Assembly: GCA_910580135.1 (NCBI GenBank)
Contig: CAJTXC010000036.1
Coordinates: 1 to 12,368, forward strand
Direction: 5' to 3'
DNA: 12,368 bases
DNA from: an uncultured Bacilli bacterium
GTDB taxonomy: Bacteria; Bacillota_I; Bacilli_A; RF39; UBA660
Part shown: piece after piece, positions 1-4,904 of the stretch
How positions within the stretch are numbered: position 1 is the first letter of the stretch
How the letters are laid out: each line of letters begins with the position of its first letter
The notes under the pieces: generated by a model
Told to the model about the DNA's origin: nothing
Databases searched by the model: none
Seen by the model: the letters and a program-made list of their open reading frames with translations, nothing else
Program-made: the position numbers and the translations under genes

Positions 1-2
1 GA

Positions 3-446
3 GAAATACAGATATTATTATATCCAAGTATGGAAGCTAGATTTTTGACTTTGGCTCATGAGACATTTCATTTGTTTTTTAATAAATTTGTGTATGACAA
101 AGAAAAGTTTAATAGAATAGTTTGGTTAGATGAATCACTTGCAGCAGCATTTTCTGGGCAAACTGAAAAGGCTATTGAAACTGGTAGATTTTTAGAAATT
201 TTAAAAAGATTATTAGAATTAAAAACTTTTCCTAATATAAATGATTTAAAATTTCAAAACAATAACATAAAGACAAAAGATTATGATGCATATGACTTTT
301 TCTTTGTAATTGGAGCTTATTTAAGAGAAACTATGGATGATAGTGAATTATTACGTTTTATAAGAGATAAAGAAATAGTGTTAGAAAGTTCGAATTTCAT
401 ACTACAAAAAAGCTTGAAATTTTATAAAAATAAATATAATTTTTAA
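3..446 (+). CDS. HExxH zinc metallopeptidase-like protein, 5' end outside window
   Basis: The reading frame is open to the left edge, so the gene begins upstream; the ATG at 30 is internal because the nine codons before it read as normal protein. The visible part carries HETFH at 57-71 (AHETFHLFF context), matching the HExxH zinc site. WLDES follows about 20 residues later, where gluzincin-type peptidases place the third ligand, a Glu. This supports a peptidase-MA-like zinc hydrolase, with the two His as zinc ligands and the first Glu catalytic. The remaining 90 or so residues are charged and predicted helical, with no membrane segment. It ends with TAA, 22 bases before the SWIM-protein gene, so the two are probably co-transcribed. 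Substrate unknown. The catalytic motif is clear; the family name is inference. Confidence 0.6.
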   Translation, partial: EIQILLYPSMEARFLTLAHETFHLFFNKFVYDKEKFNRIVWLDESLAAAFSGQTEKAIETGRFLEILKRLLELKTFPNINDLKFQNNNIKTKDYDAYDFFFVIGAYLRETMDDSELLRFIRDKEIVLESSNFILQKSLKFYKNKYNF

Positions 447-468
447 ATACATAAAAAGGAGAATAGTA

Positions 469-924
469 ATGGGAGTAATAAAATTAGCAAGTGGAAGTTC
501 TGCTTGGAGAGGTTTAGATTATTATAAACAAAATAAAGTTATTAGCTATAAAAGAATAAATGATAACGAGTTTATTGGTAAAGTTAAAGGAAGCAATAAC
601 AAAGATTATGATGTAATTATGAATATTGAACATCCTAGAAGTTCTAAATGTAATTGTCCGCATGCAAAAGATAGAAAAATAGTATGTAAACATATAGTCG
701 CACTTTATTTTACAGTGTTTCCCAAAGAAGCTAAGAAATTTGAAGAAGATGCCGAAAAAGCAATGTTAGAATATGAAGAATATCAAGAACAATTATATGA
801 TAATGTAGAAAAACGCATTTATTCAATGTCAAGAGGCGAATTGCAAGAAGCGCTACTTGATGTACTTAATTTATCACCAGAATGGGTATATGAAAGATTT
901 GTGAGAGATTATATAGAAAGATAA
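469..924 (+). CDS. Small SWIM zinc-finger protein
   Basis: This 151-residue protein has a SWIM zinc finger (CxC-x9-CxH) at residues 61-75: Cys61, Cys63, Cys73 and His75. SWIM fingers bind DNA or protein and occur in bacterial SNF2-family ATPases and small stand-alone proteins. Here the finger sits centrally with no helicase domain in the frame. An N-terminal beta-rich stretch (residues 1-58, starting GVIKLASGSSAWRG) precedes it, and a charged helical region rich in Glu, Lys and Tyr (88-151) follows. The start is set by AAAGGAG at 455-461, seven bases before the ATG. A terminator overlaps the last codons, so this gene closes the transcription unit that begins with the metallopeptidase-like gene. 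The partner or target cannot be read from sequence. Confidence 0.75.
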   Translation: MGVIKLASGSSAWRGLDYYKQNKVISYKRINDNEFIGKVKGSNNKDYDVIMNIEHPRSSKCNCPHAKDRKIVCKHIVALYFTVFPKEAKKFEEDAEKAMLEYEEYQEQLYDNVEKRIYSMSRGELQEALLDVLNLSPEWVYERFVRDYIER

Positions 925-952
925 GAAATCAACTTATCTTTTTTGCTTTTTT
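917..952 (+). terminator. Rho-independent terminator after SWIM gene
   Basis: A perfect 9-bp stem, AAAGATAAG (917-925) with CTTATCTTT (933-941), has a 7-base loop and is followed by T-rich sequence to 952. The left arm lies inside the last codons and stop of the SWIM gene. The next gene begins only about 20 bases later, leaving almost no room for a promoter. Confidence 0.75.
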
Positions 953-972
953 ATAGGGGAATTTTAAAAGTT

Positions 973-1797
973 ATGGCGAATTATAAAATTGAGGAGGTGA
1001 TAAAAATAAAATTTAATAAAAATATAAATGGGTTTCAAAATGAATTAGAAATTACAAGAGAATTAAATAATAAAATGGTCAAAGAACTTAATCCATTGCA
1101 TAGAAGTTTTATTGAAGATTTATTTGCCGACATAAATGATTCTGATTTGATTAAATGTATAATAGATGATTCTAATAAAAAACATGATATTATTATTTCA
1201 ATTAAAAATGAACAAAGATATGTTAGTATAAAGAAAGGAATAAAAAATTCTGTTCATGTTGAAGGAATATCTAGTTTTATTCATTTCTTAATTCAAAATC
1301 ATGTAAAAAGAGATGTTGTGAAAGAATATCTTAAATATCATTATGCTGATGGTTCTACCAATGGAACTGGTAAGAATAGATTATCAGCTGAAGAATATAA
1401 AAAAAGGCATCGAGGAAAAATAGATATGATTAATGTTGAAATTAATAATAAGGATTTACTTATTAAAGCTATTGATAGATTTGTATTAAAAGGCAACATC
1501 AGTGATAAAACGATAGATGCAATATTATTTGGCGTTAGTGATGACTTTATTTGGATAAAAAAAGAAGATATTATTAAAGTTATCTTATCTAAGAAAGATA
1601 TCTATTCTAGTGCTGTTCATTTTGGACCACTAACAATTCAACCACTAGATAGATGTTTAAATTATAATCATAAATATGATAAAAGGAGATTTTGTGTGCA
1701 GGTTAAATGGTATAATTTGGCCGATGATATAATTGAATTTATGAATAACCGTTATATGGAAAAGTTTGGATATGTGGACGAACCACGGCATTCCTAA
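973..1797 (+). CDS. Unrecognised protein, possibly restriction-endonuclease-like
   Basis: I do not recognise this protein firmly. From the ATG at 973 it has 274 residues and no signal or membrane segment. Its N-terminal half has hydrophobic strands: KHDIIISIKN followed by YVSIKKG and NSVHVEG. This resembles a PD-(D/E)XK core (Asp, then a strand ending x-x-Lys) but with Ser where the acidic residue should be. The C-terminal half contains VHFGPLTIQPLDRCLN and CVQVKWYNLADD. A nuclease role is a weak inference. The start is uncertain: ATG 973 has only a poor upstream GGGGA, whereas GGAGGTGA (993-1000) sits ideally before an ATA at 1006, which would give 263 residues. The last residues (DEPRHS) and the stop codon come from a tRNA-Gly-like sequence, so the native C-terminus may have been replaced. 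Confidence 0.6.
   Translation: MANYKIEEVIKIKFNKNINGFQNELEITRELNNKMVKELNPLHRSFIEDLFADINDSDLIKCIIDDSNKKHDIIISIKNEQRYVSIKKGIKNSVHVEGISSFIHFLIQNHVKRDVVKEYLKYHYADGSTNGTGKNRLSAEEYKKRHRGKIDMINVEINNKDLLIKAIDRFVLKGNISDKTIDAILFGVSDDFIWIKKEDIIKVILSKKDIYSSAVHFGPLTIQPLDRCLNYNHKYDKRRFCVQVKWYNLADDIIEFMNNRYMEKFGYVDEPRHS
993..1008 (+). promoter_or_regulatory. Strong Shine-Dalgarno before an ATA codon
   Basis: GGAGGTGA (993-1000) is followed after five bases by ATA AAA TTT (1006-1014). The same spacing before ATG is used elsewhere in the window. It looks like an ancestral ATG start changed to ATA, or a rare non-AUG start, within the frame that is also open from ATG 973. Confidence 0.45.
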
Positions 1798-1811
1798 GCT
1801 GTATACGGGAG
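1780..1811 (+). repeat. Degenerate tRNA-Gly fragment on + strand
   Basis: These 32 bases align with 31 bases of the intact tRNA-Gly on the other strand (1883-1913), with two mismatches and one inserted T. The last 16 bases, AAGCTGTATACGGGAG (1796-1811), are identical. The fragment covers the 3' side of the D arm, the anticodon arm, the variable loop and the first side of the T arm. It has no acceptor stem, so it cannot be a working tRNA. It overlaps the last codons of the preceding gene, and the inserted T helps form that gene's TAA stop. Confidence 0.85.
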
Positions 1812-1821
1812 AGCTAAATAT

Positions 1822-1856
1822 AAAAAAACAGACTTTAATTAAGTCTGTTTATTTTT
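1822..1856. terminator. Bidirectional terminator between 973-1797 gene and tRNA-Gly
   Basis: A perfect 10-bp stem, AAACAGACTT (1826-1835) with AAGTCTGTTT (1841-1850), has a 5-base loop. On the - strand the stem runs into seven Ts, ending the tRNA transcript. On the + strand it is followed by ATTTTT, so it can also stop the upstream gene. Confidence 0.8.
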
Positions 1857-1859
1857 ATA

Positions 1860-1933
1860 TGGAGCAGGTGAGGAGAATCGAACTCCCGTATACAGCTTGG
1901 AAGGCTGTGGTTCTACCATTAAACTACACCTGC
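1860..1933 (-). tRNA. tRNA-Gly (anticodon UCC)
   Basis: Read on the - strand this is a complete cloverleaf of 74 bases including an encoded CCA. The acceptor stem is GCAGGTG with CACCTGC, followed by T as discriminator base and CCA. The D arm contains GTTTAATGGTAGAAC, and the anticodon stem is ACAGC with GCTGT. The seven-base loop CTTCCAA presents anticodon TCC, reading GGA and GGG. The T arm is GGGAG with loop TTCGATT. It has its own consensus promoter upstream and a terminator immediately downstream, so it is a single-gene transcription unit. Fragments resembling it occur on both sides in the opposite orientation. Confidence 0.97.
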
Positions 1934-1951
1934 ATTCAGTAGGCATTTTTA

Positions 1952-1979
1952 ATTATACTCAAAATTGCAGTATTGTCAA
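1952..1979 (-). promoter_or_regulatory. Consensus sigma-A promoter for tRNA-Gly
   Basis: On the - strand a perfect TTGACA (complement of 1974-1979) and a perfect TATAAT (complement of 1952-1957) are separated by 16 bases. The predicted start is near 1945, giving a leader of about 11 bases before the mature tRNA. A full-consensus promoter fits a highly expressed tRNA gene. Confidence 0.88.
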
Positions 1980-1980
1980 T

Positions 1981-1991
1981 AGCCTTCCAAG
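1981..1991 (+). repeat. Short tRNA-Gly anticodon-arm match
   Basis: AGCCTTCCAAG is identical to 11 bases of the tRNA-Gly anticodon arm but lies on the + strand, just upstream of the tRNA promoter. It also resembles the 1787-1798 part of the left fragment (GGCATTCCTAAG). With six G/C bases in a very AT-rich spacer, chance is not the first explanation, but the match is short. Confidence 0.45.
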
Positions 1992-2064
1992 AAAAAATGT
2001 AAAAAGTTGGAAAGTTACTTACGTAATTATTATATGTAATGTAATATTTTATTATTCAAATAAA

Positions 2065-2088
2065 TATGATAAAATATGTATAGAGGTG
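2065..2088 (+). promoter_or_regulatory. Probable -10 region and RBS of the CNNM/CorC gene
   Basis: TATGATAAAAT (2065-2075) holds an extended -10 (TG-A-TAAAAT); the -35 is weak. The same 13-base string TATGATAAAATAT occurs before the nuclease-like gene at 7019. GAGGTG (2083-2088) lies 10 bases before the ATG at 2099. The leader would be very short. Confidence 0.45.
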
Positions 2089-2098
2089 TTAAAGAATA

Positions 2099-3127
2099 AT
2101 GATATTTAATATTTTATTGTTAATTGTATTAATTTTGCTTAACGGAGTGTTATCAGCAAGTGAGCTTGCGTTTTTATCAATAGAAAAATTTGAACTTGAT
2201 AAAATGGTTAGAAAAAGAAAGAAGAATGCTAAAAAGATAAGAAAGGTATTAGAAGATCCAAGTAACTTTTTATCAACGATACAAGTTGGTATAACACTAG
2301 CAGGTTTCTTATCTAGTGCGTTTGCAGCTTCTACTTTTGCAGATAAGATAATGGAGACAGGTTTTAGAATAATTAGTACTGGTTTTACAAGTGTATTTTT
2401 AGTTGTTATTATAACAATTATATTATCTTATTTCACACTTGTGTTTGGCGAATTAGTTCCAAAGAAAATAGCTTTAGCAAACCCTTTTAGAGTAGCTAGC
2501 TTCTCAGTTACTTTAATAAATGTAATGCAAGTAATATTCTTCCCATTAATAAAGCTTTTATCTGCATCAACTAATCTTATTTGTAAAATCCTTAAGATAG
2601 AAGAAAAGGAAGAAGACTTTACCGAGGAAGACATCAAAAGAATAATCCTAACTGGTACAAGAGATGGTATCATTGAAAAAAAAGAACAGGAGTACATATT
2701 TAACATATTTCAGTTTAATGATACTACCGTAGATAAAGTAATGACACCTAAAGAAGATTGTGAATTAATAAACGTAAACATAAAATTTGGTGCATTACTT
2801 AAAAGACTTAAGAAAACTAAGTTTACAAGGTATCCAGTGTACGAAGGCGATACTAATAACATAATAGGTATATTTAACGTTAAAGATTACATTATGTATA
2901 AAAAAGATAATGATGATTTTAATTTAAGAAATCTTTTGTTTAAGGTAAGAAAATTTAATTATGATGAAAAAATAGATGATGTATTTGCTACCATGCAAAA
3001 GGAACACGTACAAATGGCAATAGTTGTTAAAGATAAAAAGTTTATTGGTGTGGTAACGCTAGAAGATGCCGTAGAGGAAATACTTGGTAACATATATGAT
3101 GAATACGATGAAGAAGATGATAAATAG
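2099..3127 (+). CDS. CNNM/CorC-family membrane protein (DUF21 plus CBS pair)
   Basis: This 342-residue membrane protein belongs to the CNNM/CorC ('hemolysin-related') family, linked to Mg2+/divalent cation efflux. The N-terminal DUF21 region (about 1-165) has hydrophobic segments at 2-18, 60-78, 98-116 and 136-157. It shows the typical LNGVLSASELAF start and the FGELVPKKIAL motif (116-126). An acidic linker (168-185) leads to a CBS pair (about 214-330) with VDKVMTPKED, RYPVYEGDTNNIIG and GVVTLEDAVEEILG; such domains bind adenine nucleotides and gate transport. It ends right after the second CBS with an acidic tail, so the C-terminal CorC/HlyC domain of the usual 420-450-residue proteins is absent. 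It appears to be a single-gene unit. The specific ion is inference. Confidence 0.88.
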   Translation: MIFNILLLIVLILLNGVLSASELAFLSIEKFELDKMVRKRKKNAKKIRKVLEDPSNFLSTIQVGITLAGFLSSAFAASTFADKIMETGFRIISTGFTSVFLVVIITIILSYFTLVFGELVPKKIALANPFRVASFSVTLINVMQVIFFPLIKLLSASTNLICKILKIEEKEEDFTEEDIKRIILTGTRDGIIEKKEQEYIFNIFQFNDTTVDKVMTPKEDCELINVNIKFGALLKRLKKTKFTRYPVYEGDTNNIIGIFNVKDYIMYKKDNDDFNLRNLLFKVRKFNYDEKIDDVFATMQKEHVQMAIVVKDKKFIGVVTLEDAVEEILGNIYDEYDEEDDK

Positions 3128-3144
3128 TCATCTTCTTTTAGTTT
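3111..3144 (+). terminator. Terminator overlapping 3' end of CNNM/CorC gene
   Basis: A perfect 10-bp stem, AAGAAGATGA (3111-3120) with TCATCTTCTT (3128-3137), encloses a 7-base loop that contains the TAG stop. It is followed by a modest T tract. The left arm encodes the acidic C-terminal tail. Confidence 0.6.
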
Positions 3145-3150
3145 ATAACC

Positions 3151-3180
3151 CATACGCAAAAGCCTTTAGATGTATATAAT
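3151..3180 (+). promoter_or_regulatory. Possible sporulation (sigma-E-like) promoter of cotJ operon
   Basis: TATATAAT (3173-3180) matches six of eight bases of the sigma-E -10 consensus CATACAAT. An ATA-containing element (CATACG, from 3151) lies at about the right upstream distance. There is no TTGACA-like -35. In Bacillus subtilis the cotJ operon is sigma-E dependent; its use here is inference. TATAAT at 3175-3180 could equally be a weak sigma-A -10. Confidence 0.3.
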
Positions 3181-3198
3181 AGGCTAGGAGGTAAGAAA

Positions 3199-3711
3199 AT
3201 GAAAGAAAGTTATTCAAGTTATGGCTTAGATGACGTTTTTATGAGAACTTTTATGATGCCTGCGGTAATTCCAAATACTCAGAATTCTAACTTAAAAATG
3301 AATATGTTAAATAGTGCTCAAACTATGCCAGCTAATAACAACTCAAACATGATGATACAAAATAGATTTGTTTCACCTAGCGAGGGCTTTTTAAGAGGTA
3401 ATATGGAAGGCTTAACATATCTTCCATATAAGAACATGACTTATTTAAGACCAAACCCATTAAATGAAAGAGAAAGAACTCTTTACCAAATTCAAGAAAT
3501 GGCTTTTGCGGCACACGACGTTAATTTATACTTAGATACTCATCCAAATGATTCTAATGCTATAAGATTATACAATGAATATAACAAGCAGGAAAGAATG
3601 CTTAATGATGCTTATGAAAGGAAATATGGACCAATAGATTTATCCGATAACGAAGGCCTTAGTATGACACCTTGGGCTTGGATAAAAGAACCTTGGCCAT
3701 GGAATGAGTAG
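3199..3711 (+). CDS. Spore coat CotJA-CotJB fusion protein
   Basis: The C-terminal part (about 90-165) is CotJB-like: an NERERTLYQIQEMAFAAHDVNLYLDTHP stretch split over 89-116, LYNEYNKQ, then YERKYGP. CotJB is a small inner-coat protein encoded with CotJC. Before it, residues 57-85 (FVSPSEGFLRGNMEGLTYLP and YKN) resemble the C-terminal block of CotJA, preceded by an Asn/Met-rich, probably disordered N-terminus. Its 170 residues are about the sum of separate CotJA (about 80) and CotJB (about 87), and no separate cotJA lies upstream. So this is most simply a cotJA-cotJB gene fusion. AGGAGGT (3186-3192) six bases before the ATG fixes the start. The tail is Trp/Pro-rich (WAWIKEPWPW). Eight bases separate it from cotJC. 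CotJB identity is solid; the CotJA part rests on short similarity. Confidence 0.82.
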   Translation: MKESYSSYGLDDVFMRTFMMPAVIPNTQNSNLKMNMLNSAQTMPANNNSNMMIQNRFVSPSEGFLRGNMEGLTYLPYKNMTYLRPNPLNERERTLYQIQEMAFAAHDVNLYLDTHPNDSNAIRLYNEYNKQERMLNDAYERKYGPIDLSDNEGLSMTPWAWIKEPWPWNE

Positions 3712-3719
3712 GTGATATT

Positions 3720-4289
3720 ATGTGGAAATATTCTAAAAAATTACAATATCCAATAGATATTAAAAGAAAGAACTTAAAAATGGCTAAAGCTGTTATAAGT
3801 CAGTATGGTGGGGCTCAAGCAGAACTTTCAGCAGCACTTAGATACTTAAACCAAAGATACACTATGCCAGATAGTAAAGGACGTGCATTATTAAATGATA
3901 TTGGCACGGAAGAGCTAGCCCATGTTGAAATGATATGTACGATGGTATCTCAAATGATGAAAGGTGCTACGGTAGAAGAATTAAAAGCAGCTGGCTTAGA
4001 AGGACATTATACTGAGCATGGAATGGCGTTATTCCCAACTGATGCAAACGGAGTTCCTTGGACATCAACTTATTTTTCTACAACAGGAGATCCAGTAGCA
4101 GATTTAGAAGAGGATTTAGCGGCAGAACAGAAAGCTCGCGCTGTTTATGAACACTTAATAGACTTATCTGATGATCCAGCTATTACAGGCCCTTTATTAT
4201 GGCTTAGACAAAGGGAAATAGTTCACTATAACCGTTTTAAAGAATTATCTGATGAATATAAAGCTAAATACTATTATAATAATAAGTAA
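3720..4289 (+). CDS. cotJC: Spore coat protein CotJC, manganese catalase family
   Basis: At 189 residues this matches CotJC of Bacillus in length and layout. It is a four-helix-bundle protein of the dimanganese catalase family. Likely metal ligands are Glu35 (AQAELSA), Glu65 and His68 (GTEELAHVE), Glu136 (LAAEQKAR) and His169 with Glu166 nearby (RQREIVHYNRF); all are present, so catalase activity is possible. In spores it is an inner-coat component made in the mother cell that assembles with CotJA/CotJB. The start at 3720 is supported by GGTGAT overlapping the preceding TAG stop, implying translational coupling to the fused cotJA-cotJB gene. The operon ends at a strong terminator directly downstream. 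It is good evidence that the host forms, or descends from forms of, endospores. Confidence 0.95.
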   Translation: MWKYSKKLQYPIDIKRKNLKMAKAVISQYGGAQAELSAALRYLNQRYTMPDSKGRALLNDIGTEELAHVEMICTMVSQMMKGATVEELKAAGLEGHYTEHGMALFPTDANGVPWTSTYFSTTGDPVADLEEDLAAEQKARAVYEHLIDLSDDPAITGPLLWLRQREIVHYNRFKELSDEYKAKYYYNNK

Positions 4290-4290
4290 T

Positions 4291-4325
4291 AAAAAAACTT
4301 ACGATTTTTCTTCGTAAGTTTTTTT
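4291..4325. terminator. Strong bidirectional terminator after cotJC
   Basis: A perfect 14-bp stem is formed by seven As plus CTTACGA (4291-4304) and TCGTAAG plus seven Ts (4312-4325), with a 7-base loop. It serves cotJC on the + strand and, about 80 bases downstream of its stop, the convergent - strand gene ending at 4405. The 4326-4404 spacer holds nothing I can name. Confidence 0.9.
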
Positions 4326-4404
4326 GTATTGTACAAGTCATTTCACCATGTACAGATTCATTGGCACCAATATCGTTTATGAGCACACGTGGTTAATAAA
4401 TAGA

Positions 4405-4845
4405 TTAATTTATAATAACGTTATAATCTAAGTTTTCTATTTCTTTTGATATTTTAAGTTTTTCTAATAAATTTTTATTATCTACTATAACGTTTTCTTT
4501 TACATAGACGAAATGATACACTATATAGTCTTTTAAATCTTTAAAGTTGTAGCTAGCCATTGGGTCTATATTTAAAGCAAGAGATACGTCTTTAACTAAC
4601 TTTTTTGTTATTTCTTCATCTATCTTTTTATCTGCAATAACAGTTAAAGCACCGTTTTGTTTTTGGAAACAAACACTTAAATAGTCATTTATTTCTTCAT
4701 CATTAATTTTTTTAATATTTAACTCATAGTTTTCTTCTTTGCCAGGTTCTACGTGCACTTCATATTCTTCATTAAGTACCGTAAATACTTTCGTAAAATT
4801 ACTTATATAAGCTTGTTCATATTCAGCAGTTAAAGGATTTTTCAT
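4405..4845 (-). CDS. Unrecognised 146-residue cytoplasmic protein
   Basis: I do not recognise this protein. The chosen start is the ATG whose first base is 4845, because GGTGAT (complement of 4850-4855) lies four bases upstream; a longer frame to 4872 has no ribosome site. The sequence opens MKNPLTAEYEQAYI and is acidic, with alternating strand- and helix-like stretches (EEYEVHVEPG, NYELNIKK, GALTVIADKKIDEEI) and an aromatic segment YIVYHFVYVKEN near 107-118. There is no signal peptide, membrane helix or clear catalytic motif. It follows proS on the same strand but a hairpin terminator lies between, so it is expressed by read-through or from a weak own promoter. Codon use and AT content match its neighbours, giving no sign of recent transfer. 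Confidence 0.7.
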   Translation of the reverse strand: MKNPLTAEYEQAYISNFTKVFTVLNEEYEVHVEPGKEENYELNIKKINDEEINDYLSVCFQKQNGALTVIADKKIDEEITKKLVKDVSLALNIDPMASYNFKDLKDYIVYHFVYVKENVIVDNKNLLEKLKISKEIENLDYNVIIN

Positions 4846-4875
4846 ATTTATCACCACTATTATAATACTCAAAAC

Positions 4876-4904
4876 AAAAAAACTTATGAGTAATTCATAA
4901 GTTT
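4876..4904 (-). terminator. Terminator after proS
   Basis: A perfect 10-bp stem, AAACTTATGA (4880-4889) with TCATAAGTTT (4895-4904), has a 5-base loop. Read on the - strand it runs into a tract of seven Ts. It overlaps the proS stop codon by two bases. Confidence 0.85.

Noticed and set aside
1897..2109. 70-residue + strand reading frame
   Set aside because: It runs antisense through the tRNA-Gly gene and its promoter, has no ribosome site, and contains no recognisable domain.
4264..4386. Short - strand frame reading INDIGANESVHGEMTC between the convergent genes
   Set aside because: It starts only with an unsupported GTG, runs into the terminator and the cotJC antisense, and matches nothing I know.
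4859..4864. TATAAT on the - strand before the 146-residue gene
   Set aside because: The transcript would begin inside the ribosome site and no -35 fits, so it is probably chance in AT-rich DNA.
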